DNA of 64,000 nt, from assembly GCF_965638725.1 (NCBI RefSeq), contig NC_134974.1, positions 496,001 through 560,000 of the forward strand, written 5' to 3'. The stretch comes from Aptenodytes patagonicus (lineage: Eukaryota > Chordata > Aves > Sphenisciformes > Spheniscidae). A model generated the notes under the pieces. The model did no database searches. It was not told the DNA's origin and saw only the letters and a program-made list of their open reading frames with translations. Below, in pieces: positions 23,896 through 35,839 of this stretch. The position numbers were made by a program, and so were the translations under genes. Within the stretch, counting starts at the first letter, position 1; each line of letters opens with the position of its first letter.

Positions 23896-25994
23896 GGCTT
23901 GCGAGAGGGACCGGGGGCGCGGGGCAAGGGCGGCCATGGCTCAGCGCTCGCCTGAGATGCGGCAGCCCGGTGGGGGTCCTGGTGAAAACGGGTGGTCCCT
24001 CTGGCAGTGGCAGCCGCCGGGCTCCGGCGGGGCCTGTGCCAACCCCATGGTGCCAGCTGGGTGCTGCTGCAGTGGTGCGCGGCAGGGGACAGAGGAGGCA
24101 GTGCCAGTGGCACCACCCAGGGACAGCCTGGCATGGCCAGCGAGGCATGGAGAGGTGCTGGGGGAGTGGAGTGCCCCGTGCTGCTGGCACCCAACACCCA
24201 AGGGGGTGGCAGAGGACCCCAGGCGGATGCACCGAACCTGCAGCCCGGCAGTGGGTGCCCAGCCACCCCGTCTGGGCTGGGTGGGGGGGCCCCGTGCCCC
24301 CGCACAGGGTGTTGCCATCGCAGCTGCTTTGTGCTCCCTCGCTAAATAATTCAGCGCATCGATCTGCCTCCTGGTGCTCCTGCTTCTGGCCACGGGCTGG
24401 CCGCACCGCGCTCCTGCCAGCCTCTGGCACCTGCCTGTCCCCGTCCCTGTCCCCGGGCTGGGACTGGCAGGGACCCAGGAAGTTGCCCGCGGTGGAGCCA
24501 GGCACACCAGCCCCATGCCCACCAAAGCCAGATGCTGCCCAGGCAGCATGGGGCTCTTGCGTGGCTAACAAGATCTTTGCCAGGGAAGCTCGTTAGCAGC
24601 CTGATGATCAAAGGAGTACGGGGCAGATCAATGAACATGGGGAGCAGGCACAGAGGCAACGCAGGACTCCTGCACTGTGGCCCCTGGCATGAAGAGAGAC
24701 CCCTGTGCAGGAGCCCACCAGCTTCCCCCTGCCCTGCAGCCCCCTGGGGACTCACCTCTGCTCCGTGCCCGAGCATCGCGCCTGCAGCCCCAGCCCTCGG
24801 TGCCGGGGCCCCTCTGTCCCCACCAGCATCCTCCCAGCCGGACGTGTGCCCGGAGGGGACGGACAGGCAGTGAGGGCTCTGCGCCCGCGGCGCTTTGTGA
24901 GCTACAGCTTGCCAGGGCTGTGGTGAAACCCTGGCATCCAGCCCTGCCGCCGACCCTCGCAGCACCCGCTCTGGGCATCCTTGGAAGATACTGTCCTGGG
25001 TGGGCACCCACCCCAGCCCCCACCCTCACCATCTGGCTGCCCCGGGAATGCAGCGTGCTGGAGGGTAACGCCGTGTCGTTTGCACCAACCCGTTCCTGTC
25101 CAAATCCTCCTCCCAGCCACTGCTGAGCTGCGGCTCCGTTCTCCTCCTGCCAGCTGGGCCAGTGCCAGCCTGAGAGTCCCAGGATAGACCCAGCTCCGTT
25201 TAAAACTGATGAGGGACAAGAGGACAGGAGGCTTAAAACCCAGGTGGGAGCCCTGCCTGCACCCTGCCTGCACCCTGCCCACGTGCCTTGGGGCAGATCC
25301 CACACTGCTGCCTGGGGCTCCCATGGGCTGCCAGCCCTGTCCCCAGGGGTCCAGAGAGGGTCCCAGCACAGGGACCCCAGGGCGCGGCAGAGCCGGTTCC
25401 AGCACCGAGGGCCCTTAGTATGCAGCAGGTGCAGGCAGCACCGACAGAGCCGGCAGCTGAATGGCGCTGCCGCTGCAAGGGCAGCTCCTGCCCATCCCAG
25501 CTCCGGCACAGCAGGATTACTGTCCGTCAGGATTACAGCAGGCTGGGGAGGGGGGCAGCCCTGCCGAGCCACTGCCAGCTCCCCAACACACGCAGGGGCA
25601 CGGGCAGACAGACGCAGGCAGGGATGGACAGACACCCCAGCACAGAGTGGGGATGCGTGCACGCAGCATCTGCCTGCGTCCGTAGCCCCGGGGGCGCAAA
25701 CCTGCCAGTGCCCGGGCTGGCGAGCGCGTGCACCGTGCTCCCGTGTGCTCTACCCGCTGCGCTGGCTGCCACCCTGGCCCCGGGCCAGTGGAGATAAACG
25801 GCAGTGCCCTCTGCTCCGACCCCGGCAGCGTAAATTGGCCAGTGGAGATGCAGCTGCCCGCCCGGCACCCTGCCCTGGCCGCACGGGATGCAGGTGGGAT
25901 GCAACAGCCCCTGCATGTGTGTGCCACGCCGGTGCAAGCTGGCACGCCCAGTGCATGCACCCTCATTGCTATGGCAGGCGCGGGCTCGGTGCGT

Positions 25995-26100
25995 GCGGCT
26001 CTGGCTAATTAGCTGGCGCGGGCCAGCTCCCTCCAAAGCCCCTGCTGAGTGTTTTGCTAAATTATAACCTTGACAATGTTCATCATCAGGCGGCTGCTCG
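25995..26100. promoter_or_regulatory. AT-rich candidate regulatory island
   Basis: GGCTAATTAGCTGG and TTGCTAAATTATAACCTTGACAATG. The TAATTA core and TGACAATG (TALE/SOX-like) stand out from the GC-rich flanks. Confidence 0.35.
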
Positions 26101-27249
26101 GGGAACAGCCGGCTCCGGCCCCGCGTGCCCAGCGCTGAGCACCGGTGCAGCGGCGCAGAGCTGCCCGGCTGGGGTGGCAACACACCGGGGTGGCATCACG
26201 CTGGGGTGGCTTCCCACCATGTGCCCGCAACCACCGGGTGATGCAAGAGCAGGACCGAGGCGAGTGATGGGCTCTGTGGCGTGGCCCCGGGGTGCCTGGG
26301 AGCCTGCGGCCAGTGCTCAGTGCCTGGCTCACCCGGTGCTGCGCTCCTCAGGGCTCAGCACGCATGTCCCCTCGGCTCAGCATGTCCCCTCAGCATGGCG
26401 AGCTGGTGGCCCCGTTTCCATGGTGACACAGAGCCATTTCCCATCTCTGAGATGCTCTCGACAGCTCTCGGGTGGGGGCTGCAGCCGCTGCCCTACACCC
26501 ATGGGAGACAGGCAGGGATGGACCCCACCACCCCGGGGGGGGACTGTGCTCCTCCCTTCCAGCCATCTGAGGGGGGCTGCTGGGCCCCATGTCCTGCCCT
26601 GTGTGTCCTGGGGCTGCCCCTGGGATGGCCAGGGTGCCTGACCTCATCCTCACCCCAGGGCGGTGAGGGGTGTTGGGGAGCGCCGGGTCCCCTGTCCCGG
26701 CACGGCTGGGTGAGGGGACCCCAGCAGCGTGGCTGGCCGGGGGTACCCAGTGCCAGGAGCTTCTTCACATGCTGCCGGAAGCACCATAGGGCCAGGGGCC
26801 TGCGCCCAGGCTCATCCCGGTGCCACGGTGTACCCACGGTCTCCCGTCCCGGCAGCAAGCCAGAGCACAGGGCTGGGCATGGCCACACCATGCCTCCATC
26901 TCACCTCCCGCCACGCCATTGTGACTCCCAGGCTGTCAGCACAACCCGCCGCCTCTTTATCCCCCTCTTCATCTCAGGGCTGCCTATTACTGTTTTGCAT
27001 CATTTTCCGTCCCTGGTGATAAATTTTTCCTTCCCAATTTCCAAGGGTTTAACTCCCACCCGCCCACAGCGCCCGGGGCTGCCCCATGGGGCATGGACCC
27101 GTCGGCTGAGAGCACCCGGACACCCTCACCCCACGCCCTTCCCCAGTGGGATCTGGGTGTCCTGGCACCCGAGCATCCCAACTGGCGTGGGTGGCAGTGC
27201 TGGGGCAGGGGCCGGCATCGGGTGGGGGGGGAGCCCCAAGGCGGGGAGA

Positions 27250-27445
27250 TTGCGAGACAGAAGGGACGGGCTAATGGAGCCTATTCCTTTAATAGATTCA
27301 ATTTCTGCCGCGGCTGGCTGCGGGGCGCGGAGCCATCAATTCGATTCAGGGGATGGGGAATCTGATTTGGAGCGGCCGTGCCATCAATTAGCTTTTATTG
27401 ATGGCATTGCTCATTGGAAGTCGATGGGATTTGAAGCCGGCAGCG
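27250..27445. promoter_or_regulatory. AT-rich candidate regulatory island
   Basis: GGGCTAATGG, CCTTTAATAGATTCAATTTC, CCATCAATTCGATTCAGG, CCATCAATTAGCTTTTATTG and GCTCATTGGAAG. Repeated ATCAATT/TAAT cores make this one of the densest islands of the interval. Confidence 0.42.
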
Positions 27446-28589
27446 GCTCCCGCATACCAAGCAACCCCCGCTCAAGGACAGGGCCCCACTGCTCCGGGAC
27501 CCGGCACCCACACTCGGGTCCTCACAGGGACCCCTTGGCCCTCACCTGGGAAAGCCCCGGCGGGGCTGGGGCAGCGAGATGGGCAGCCCCCCGGAATCCC
27601 TCCACAGGGGTCCATTGGGGGATGCCCCCAGCCAGCATTCTGACATGAGGGTCCCTTGGGACACGGTTGCTCCCAGCATCCCCGCATGGAGGTCCCTTGG
27701 GTACGGTCCCCCCCAGATGACATGACCCCTGCATGGGGGGGTCCCACAAGGCAGAGTTTCCCCCCTGAGGATCCCTGCATGGGGCTCCTACAGGGCATGG
27801 ACACCTCTACACCAGGCAGCCGCCAGGCACCATCCTGGGCCCCGCAGTGGGGCCAGGCTCCGCTGCCCCCCATAGGGACGGGGTGCAGGGTGCGGCGGGG
27901 GAAGGGCAGGCAGCGGCATGGGAGGGGGGGAGGGGTGCGGTGCGGTCGATGCTTTTGCTCAGCCTCTTGCCGAGCAGTTTCTCCCGAGAAGCCATAAAAC
28001 CTGTCTGACGTGCCCAGCACCACTGCGGCAGGCGGCCGGCAACGCCTGCGCGGGGAGGGGGACGCAGGGGCCTGGCTGCCAGCAGCCCCATGGGGGGCTC
28101 GGCCCTGGCTGGGCCCCCCGAGCAGGGCAGCGGGGGGCTGCACCCACGGGGCAGGGGGACAGGAGCCGCCGGCCGCTGCGGAAGCCTCAAGCAACTCTCC
28201 CACCAGCAGGCAAGCCTGGGGCACACCGCTGCCGGCTCCATCCCATGGCCGCTGGCTGCACCGGAGCTGTGACCCTGGTGGCAGGGACCCAGCCACACTG
28301 CAAGATTGGCCCATGCAGCGACCTGGGTGCCCCATAGGTAAAGGGTGACACCCCAACCGTGGCCTCCACAGCCCCCTGCTTTGTGGTGCATCCTAATGGG
28401 GTACGCAGTGGGCGGCGGGACAGATGGATGGAGGACCACCGCCATGCGGGCAGCCCAAGCCTGGCCAAGGGCAGCGAGCAGGACCAGGGCGCCCAGCTGG
28501 GGGCTCTGGGTGAGCGACCCCCCCAGCCCTGCCGCCCCTTGTCCCTGTCCCTTACCAGGCGCTGGTGGCCAGCTCTGGGTCCCGCTGCC

Positions 28590-28690
28590 AGGCACTAATT
28601 GCAGGCAGCTCGTCTGTAATTAAAGCTCTCCCTGTGACATGAGCTGACGTCTCAATATCAAATCACTGCAATTAAACCCCTGGCATGAAA
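28590..28690. promoter_or_regulatory. AT-rich candidate regulatory island near the EFNA4 3' end
   Basis: CACTAATTGCAGG, GTAATTAAAGC, a CRE-like TGACGTCT, TCAATATCAAATCACTGC and GCAATTAAACCC within 100 bp. Confidence 0.4.
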
Positions 28691-28906
28691 GGTCGTGGCA
28701 AGAGGTGCAGGCACCCCCGGGGAGCAGCCACCCCGGCCTGTGCCCCAGCACCCCTGCGGGGACGGGGACCATGGGCAGGTGGGTACAAGCAGGAGGGGAC
28801 CGCAGGCAGGTGGGCACGGGCAGGAGGGGACCGTGGGCAGTGCGAGGCCAGGGGTGGGGGCTGCACAGCCTGAGAGCACAGCAATCTTGCAAACACTGTA
28901 TTGCTC

Positions 28907-28912
28907 GGCTCA
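28907..28912 (-). terminator. Possible EFNA4 polyadenylation signal (AATACA variant)
   Basis: The region after the EFNA4 stop (29505) has no AATAAA. AATACA on the gene strand, in a locally AT-rich stretch about 590 nt after the stop, is the best candidate seen. Weak evidence. Confidence 0.3.
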
Positions 28913-29504
28913 GTCACTACCAGGGGTTAAAACCAAACCGTAGGGGCCAGTGACGGCATGGAGGAGGGCGTCTTCCCAGAAGACAGATCGGTGTGTCCTC
29001 GCCGGAGGACAAGGCAGCAGAGGGGCCGGGCGCCTGCCTCCATCCGGCGCCCGCTCCAGGGCCTGGGGGTCGCCAGTCCCCCGGGGCAGGGGGTCCACGG
29101 GGGAAGGCACAAGATGAGGCGATGGCCCTGGGGCAGAGCAGGCGTCCGCTGAGCTGCAGGGAGCCCAGCGCTGGGGCAGGGCGGCTGGCGGGGCCGGTGT
29201 GCAGCGATGCTGGCGGGAAGCGAGGTCCCTGGGAAGGGGAGAGCCCCATCAGGGGATGCTGTGGCATGGCAAGGGGGACCAGCCCCTGGGGGCACCCACT
29301 GCTTGGGAGCCCCCCGTGCCCCCCTCACCTTCCAGCCTGGAGCTCCTGGCCCCGGCTCGGCTCCGTGGGGGTCCGGCGGGTGAGTGAGTCATGGCCCGGG
29401 GCTGCCCCATGGGCTCGGGGCGGGGGGATGGTGGTGGAGGAAGAGTCTGGAAGCAGGCAGTGGGGCAGAGGAGCCCGTCCCCCCACCATGGGCAGCGCCG
29501 AGGG

Positions 29505-32500
29505 TCAGATCCAGAGCAGGGTGAGGAGCACCAGCGCCAGGCACGGGGCGCGAGGCTGCAGCGGGGCTGCGATGCCCCGGGCAGGCACTGCGTCTGCCAG
29601 GGCAAGAGCAGAGGTCAGGCTGAGCCAGCCCCGGGCGCCCCTGGCCGCCCCCTGGCCCACCTGCCCGCCTTGTACTCACCCTCCGGCCCCCCACGCCCGT
29701 GGGGCTGCGAATTGGGAACCTCCGTCACCGGCTCCGGTGCTGAAACAAACCCCAGCAGTGTCAGAGACTGGCTCCCCTGGGGGACACGGTGTCCCCTCAA
29801 GGCCCCAGTGCAAACCAGTACACCCAGCGGGGACCAGGCTGCCCCAGAGACAGGAGAGGGGGAGCCCCAGACTTTTGGGGCACAGCCGCCCCCCGGTCGG
29901 ACTCACTCGTGCCTCTGCAGCAGACGGAGACGCGCAGCTTCAGGCAGCGCCCGGCGCTCTCGGGGCTGGGGACAGCTGGGCAGAGGGAACACATCAGCGG
30001 GCCCCCCCCCGGCACGGCCCCCCCAGCCCGGGACGGGACCCCCCGACGGCCGGGTCAGAGCCGGGCCTGGGGCGCCCCCTCCCGACGGACTGCGGGACCG
30101 GCACCCCCCGCGCCCCCACCCCGGGGCATCCAGACCCCCTGCCCACCCCGGCCCCTGCTGCATCCAGATCCCTAGGTGCAGCTGGACACACACCCCCCCC
30201 CCCAAGCACCCCAGCCCTGGTTGCATCCAGACTCCCGGGGGCATCCAGATCCCCTTTGTTCACCCCAACCTTGGTTGCACGTAGACCTCCGGTGCACCCC
30301 AACCCTGGTTGCATCCCAACCCTCAGTTGCATCCAGACCCCCCCTGTTTACCCCAACCATGGCTGCATCCAGATCCTCGATGCACCCCGAACCTCCTGCA
30401 TGCCCCAAACCTGGTTCCACCCAGACCTCTGGGTGCAGCCAAACCCTGGTGGGACCCGACCCCGCTGCACCCACCCCTGGTGCAGCCGCCCGACTGCGCC
30501 CCAGGCCCCGGGGTGACTCACAAATGTAGTAGTAGGTCTCCCCCGGCTGGAACTCGAAGCCGAGCGAGAAGGGGGTGAAGCGCTGGATCTTCTCTGAGAA
30601 GCGGACGGGCCCGAAGGGTGCCTGGGGCCGGTTGCACTCCCAGCGCTTGAAGGCGCCGGGGGTCTCGTAGCAGCCGCGGTAGCCCTCCCGGTCCACCATG
30701 AAGAGCGTGAAGGTCTCTGCCCGGCCGGCGGGCACGGCCCCCTCGTAGTGCGGGCAGTAGATGTCCAGGTAGTCATTAATGGCCACCTGGATGGCGTAGT
30801 CGTCCCGCAGGAACCTGCCGGGCAGGGCGAGCTGGGGAGTGGGCGGCCAGGGGTCCCGTTGTCCCTGGGAGGGACGCCCTGCTGCCCCCCGCCCCGGCAG
30901 AGCAGGTGGCCGGGCTTTTGCCGAACAGCTACCGGGCGTTCGTCCGCTCCACACAACCAGGCATCAGCTCGGATTAGCCGCAGGCCACTGGAGCTGAATG
31001 GGCTCGGCCGCCGCGGCCGGGGAAGCCCAGCCACGCCAGCCAGGGCACAAAGCCCCTCGCCCCAGGCACCCGCCTCACCACCCCGGCGCTGATCGGTGCT
31101 GACACCCCGGCGGGGGGCCGCCCCACACGATGCCTCCTGCACCACATGGTACTTCCAGGGGCACGGCTGGCCAGGGCAGGGGGCACGGGGGGCTCTGCTG
31201 GCTGGGCAGGCAGGGGAGGGGGCCCAGCCCGGGTACCTGCGCGGGCAGGCAGGCACCAGCGTGGCTGTTGGGATGGCATGAGCTCATGGCTGCAAACAGC
31301 GCGTGCGGCTAGGCTGGGGTGGAGCAGACACCTCTGCAGGCACACACACACACACACGCACACACATGTGCACACATACACATATGTGCACATGCTTGGT
31401 CCTGCCCACCCGGGACAGGCAACGGAGCAGGAGCCCCTCTCCCCCTTCCCAGCCCCAGCAGGGCGGCAGTCTCCGTCCTGCGCCCGCGTCTCCCAACCAG
31501 CTGGATCCTGCCGCGGCCCAGACATGCACCAGCCCGGCAGGGCCCTGGCCTTGCTGGCAGCGCTGCGGCAAGGATGGTGCTGCCGAGCTGCCGCCTGGCT
31601 GGCAGGGTCGCCCTGTCCTGCCAGAAAGGGGGCTAGCGGGGAGACCCCGGGGCCAGCTCCAGCCCCCTCCTCCCACCCCGGTGCAGGCACAGGCAGTGTT
31701 TACACCAGGCGCAGATTCCTGGCAGCTGCGGCAGAGGTCGGTGCATTAATCACCGGGCCGGCAGCGCTGTCGAGCCGGGGAGGCTCAGGCCCCAGCTGCC
31801 CCCCCCAGGCCAGGGGCTCTTCGAGGACAGGACCGGGCGCGGGCTCCCCGCTGACTCAGAGCATCCCGCCGGGCGACGCTGGCTGGGACGAGCCCAGGCA
31901 GGGCCGAGGGCTGCCAGGGGCCGGGGCCCTGCCCTGACCCTGCGGAGGGGCACACGCCCCCCCCCCGCCCCCCCCCATTCCTGGGGCACCCACGGGTGGT
32001 GGGTTCCCACGTCTCCCATCCGTGGGTCCCCACTTGCAGGGGGAAGGTAAGGCAGCATCGGTGCCCCCAGCCCTGCCTGGAGTGTGCCCACCTGCCCCAG
32101 CCCAGCTTTGCGGGCCAAGGGCACGAGACCCATGTGCGGGAGTGCAGCCCCCGGGCCCTCAGCACAACACCCCGACCTTGCCTCCCCACTCCCCTGGGCC
32201 CCGAGCTGGGAAATGCCTAAAATGGAGGAGGCTGGGAGAAGGGATGGGACTGGACCCCGGCCCACCGATGATGGCAGAGCCTGTGGGCAGCACCTGTGGC
32301 TGGGCAGGGGCTGGGCTGGGCCGTGCCCAATGGCCCCCACCAGCGGGGACATCCACTATGGGGATCCACAGCCCTGGCAGTGCCACCCACCGGCTTGATG
32401 CCACCCAGGGTGACCCCAGGCTTGATGCCCACCGGCCGCAATTGCCCCAGGGCTGCCCACCAGCCCCATGCCCAGCAAGCGTGCCCAGGCTCGGTACCAC

Positions 32501-33383
32501 CTGAGGATGCCCAAAGCTCAGTACCACCAAGGGTGCCCGGGCTCAGTGCGGGTTGGTACCACCAGGGGACTTGGTACCACCAGGAGTGTCCACCAGCTCG
32601 GTACCACCCAGGGCTCAGTATCACCTGGGGGTACTCACCTGCTCGATACCACCCGGGGCTCGATGCCACCAGCAGTGCCCGGCGGCTCAGTACTACCTGG
32701 GGGTACTCACTGGCTCGGTACCGCCTGGGGATGCCCGGTGGCTCGGTACCACCCGGGGCTTGGTGGCTCAGTACCACTGGGGGTACTCACCGGCTCGGTA
32801 CCACCCTGGGGCTCCCTTGGTGCCACTGGGGGTGCCCAGTGGCTCAGTACCGCTCGGGGCTCAGCACCACCTGGGGGTACTCATCGGCTCGGTAACGCCC
32901 GGGGGTGCCCGGTGGCTCGGTACCACCGGGGGATACTCACCTGTTCGCTACCACCTGGGGCTCGGTGCCACCGGGGATGCCCGGTGGCTCTGTACCACCT
33001 GGGGGTACTCACCAGCTCGGTATCACCTGGGGGTGCCCGGTGGCTCGGTAGCACCCGGGGCTCGGTACCACCGGGAGGTACTCACCGTCTCGGTATCACC
33101 CGGGGGCGCCCGCTAGCACGGGGGCTGCCCGGTGGCTCGGTGCCCGCCAGCTCCGCCCCGCCCGGGAGCCCACCGCCCGCCGCCCCGACCCTCCCGGCGG
33201 CGCGGGCCCGGGGCTCGGCGGGGCCCGGGGAGCACAAAGGCGGCGGGGCCGGCGGGGGCGGCGGCGCTACCTGGGGTTGCTGCCGTTCCAGTAGACGCCG
33301 TGGCGGAGGCCGCGCACCGGCGGCGGCGGCGCCCAGAGCAGCGGCGCCCAGAGCAGGAGCCCGAGCAGCGGCGCGGGGCGCAT
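29505..33383 (-). CDS. EFNA4: Ephrin-A4 (GPI-anchored Eph receptor ligand), 5 coding exons
   Basis: Coding exons are 33383-33271, 30814-30522, 29975-29907, 29739-29680 and 29593-29505, in phase, 207 aa (human 201). A signal peptide is followed by [13 protein letters not shown]. The receptor-binding domain has [26 protein letters not shown] and [18 protein letters not shown], then QPGETYYYI, which match EFNA4 rather than A1 or A3. The third exon ([19 protein letters not shown]) corresponds to human VPTPESSGQCLRLQVSVCC. The last exon ends in a hydrophobic tail, [13 protein letters not shown], a GPI signal. The exon 1 donor is GTAGCG, a poor match to consensus, while intron 1 contains several strong decoy donors in a tandem repeat. 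It is flanked by EFNA3 downstream and ADAM15 upstream, as in mammals. Confidence 0.96.
30120..30480. repeat. Minisatellite in EFNA4 intron 2
   Basis: About ten imperfect copies of a unit resembling TTGCATCCAGACCCCC followed by CACCCCAACC, period roughly 20-40 bp, directly upstream of the exon 2 donor on the gene strand. Non-coding. Confidence 0.7.
31341..31395. repeat. CA-rich microsatellite
   Basis: An interrupted (CA)n tract with CACACATGTG and CACATATGTG variants in EFNA4 intron 1. Confidence 0.8.
32390..33115. repeat. Tandem repeat (about 72-80 bp) in EFNA4 intron 1
   Basis: Units contain GGCTCGGTACCACC and GGGGGTACTCACCGG. On the gene strand the second part reads GGTGAGTACCCC, a strong 5' splice-site match. 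Exact ACTCAC copies occur at 32633, 32705, 32785, 32935, 33007 and 33080, with a variant ACTCAT near 32879. The array ends about 150 bp from the true exon 1 donor. Confidence 0.85.
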
Positions 33384-34140
33384 GGCTCCGCCGGCGGCGG
33401 CGGGGGGCGGCGGGGCCGGGGCCGGGGCGGGGGCCGGCGGGGGCGGGGGCGGCCCGGCACGGCGGGGCTCGGCACGGCCCGGCCCGCCCCGCCAACTTCG
33501 GGCCAATCCGCGCCGCGCCGCCGCCCGGCAACTTCCCCGAGCGCCATTAACCCTTGGGGGGCGGCACCGGCACCCCCCGGCACCGGGACCGGCACCCCGA
33601 AACCATCTGGCATCCTCGGCACCGAACGGGACCGGGACCGGCAACCCCGCACCGACCGGCACCTCCGACATCCATCGGCACCGGGACCGGCACCCCGGCA
33701 CCGACCCGGCATCCCCCCCGCCTCCTCCGGCACCCACCGGGACCGGCACTGACCCGGGGCGGGACCGGCACCGACCCGGGGCCGACCCGGCACCCCCTCC
33801 CCCGCCCCTAATCCGGCGCCCACCGGCACCGGGACCGTCACCCCCGCACCGATCCGGCACCGGGACCGGCATCCTCGGCACCTACCCGGTCCCCCCCCCG
33901 CCCCAGCCGGCACCCCCGGCACCGCCCTGGCACCGGGACCGGCATCCTCGGCACCTACCCGGTCCCCCCCCCCGCCCCAGCCGGCACCCCCGGCACCGCC
34001 CTGGTACCTCGGGCATCGACCGGGACCGGCACTGCCCAGCACGGCCCGGGCACCCGGGACCGGCAGCACCGGGTGCTCCCCGCGCCCACCCGTGCCCCCG
34101 CCGGGCATCAGCGCCCACTGGACGCCGGTACCGGCACCGG
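33115..34140. promoter_or_regulatory. CpG island and promoter of EFNA4
   Basis: CpG-dense sequence spanning exon 1 and about 750 bp upstream. The upstream part, 33550-34140, is itself repetitive (GGCACCGGGACC-type units). It includes a direct duplication of about 74 bp, with copies beginning near 33870 and 33945. Confidence 0.55.
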
Positions 34141-34169
34141 CCAGGCGCAGCGGGACCCGGCGGAGGAAC

Positions 34170-35770
34170 GGTGCTGGTCCGTGCACACGGGGCAGCTCCT
34201 GCACACGCGTGTGTGCAGACACGGGGTGACTCCTGCACACGCGTGTGTCCATGCACACAGGGGGCAGCTCCTGCACACGCGTGTGTCCATGCACAGGGGG
34301 GGCGGCTCCTGCACACGCTTGTGTCCATGCACACACAGGGCGGCTCCTGCACACGCTTGTGTGCAGACACGGGGTGACTCCTGCACACACGTGTGCCTGT
34401 GCACACACAGGGTGACTCCTGCACACGCGTGTGTCCATGCACACAGGGGGCAGCTCCTGCACACGCTTGTGTGCAGACACGGGGTGACTCCTGCACACAC
34501 GTGTGCCTGTGCACACACAGGGTGACTCCTGCACATGCGTGTGTCCATGCACACAGGGGGCAGCTCCTGCACACGCGTGTGTCCATGCACATGGGGTGAC
34601 TCCTGCACACACGTGTGTCCATGCACACACGGGGCGGCTCCTGCACACGCGTGTGTCCATGCACACGGGGGGCGGCTCCTGTACACGCTTGTGTGCAGAC
34701 ACGGGGTGACTCCTGCACACGCGTGTGCCTGTGCACACATGGGGCGGCTCCTGCACACGCTTGTGTGCAGACACGGGGTGACTCCTGCACACACGCGTGT
34801 CCATGCACACACAGGGCGGCTCCTGCACATGCTTGTGTGCAGACATGGGGTGACTCCTGCACATGCATGTGCCTGTGCACACATGGGGCGGCTCCTGCAC
34901 ACGCTTGTGTGCAGACACGGGGTGACTCCTCCACACGCGTGTGTCCATGCACACACAGGGCGGCTCCTGCACATGCTTGTGTGCAGACATGGGGTGACTC
35001 CTGCACATGCATGTGCCTGTGCACACATGGGGCGGCTCCTGCACACGCTTGTGTGCAGACACGGGGTGACTCCTGCACACACGTGTGTCCATGCACACAC
35101 AGGGCGGCTCCTGCACATGCTTGTGTGCAGACATGGGGTGACTCCTGCACACACGTGTGCCTGTGCACACATGGGGCGGCTCCTGCACACACTTGTGTGC
35201 AGACATGGGGTGACTCCTCCACACACGTGTGCCTGTGCACACATGGGGCGGCTCCTGCACACGCTTGTGTGCAGACACGGGGTGACTCCTCCACACGCGT
35301 GTGTCCATGCACACAGGGGGCAGCTCCTGCACACACGTGTGTCCATGCACACACGGGGCAGCTCCTGCACACGCTTGTGTGCAGACACGGGGTGACTCCT
35401 GCACACACGTGTGTCCATGCACACACGTGTCCATGCACACACGGGGCAGCTCCTGCACACGCGTGTGTGCAGACACGGGGTGACTCCTGCACACACGTGT
35501 GTCCATGCACACACGTGTCCATGCACACACGGGGCAGCTCCTGCACACGCTTGTGTGCAGACACGGGGTGACTCCTGCACACACGTGTGTCCATGCACAC
35601 ACGTGTCCATGCACACACGGGGCAGCTCCTGCACACGCTTGTGTGCAGACACGGGGTGACTCCTGCACACGTGTCCATGCACACAGGGGGCAGCTCCTGC
35701 ACACGCGTGTGTCCGTGCACACGGGGGGGTGACTCCTGCACACGCGTGTGTCCGTGCAGACACGGGGCGG
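34170..35770. repeat. Large GC-rich minisatellite between EFNA4 and ADAM15
   Basis: About 1.6 kb of tandem units of roughly 36-37 bp, often paired as about 72-74 bp. Built from CTCCTGCACACGCGTGTG, TCCATGCACACACGGGGC and TGTGTGCAGACACGGGGTGA. Near the right end (35411, 35499, 35587) there are three 88-bp higher-order copies. Alternating purine-pyrimidine CACACGCGTGTG cores recur. Long open frames on both strands are by-products of the repeat. Confidence 0.92.
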
Positions 35771-35839
35771 CCCCTGCACGTGCCCGTGCCCACGTGGCTC
35801 CGAGGGAGACCCGCGCCCCCCTCCGCCGCACGGCTGCGC

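Larger units (their letters stand above)
17900..28895. other. EFNA3-EFNA4 intergenic region (11 kb)
   Basis: No exon recognised on either strand. It contains a 25-bp-period repeat at 18120-18200, a 19-base G run at 20330-20348 and at least six AT-rich islands listed separately. The spacing of the islands and their homeodomain-type motifs suggest a regulatory interval for the ephrin-A cluster; this is inference. Confidence 0.5.

Noticed and set aside
23860-23900. TATAAAAG near 23890 as promoter of a new plus-strand gene
   Set aside because: No downstream exon with splice signals or similarity was found; kept only as part of an AT-rich island.
34170-35770. CRISPR-like regular array (period about 36 bp)
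   Set aside because: There are no unique spacers; the whole unit repeats with drift. The locus is vertebrate nuclear DNA.
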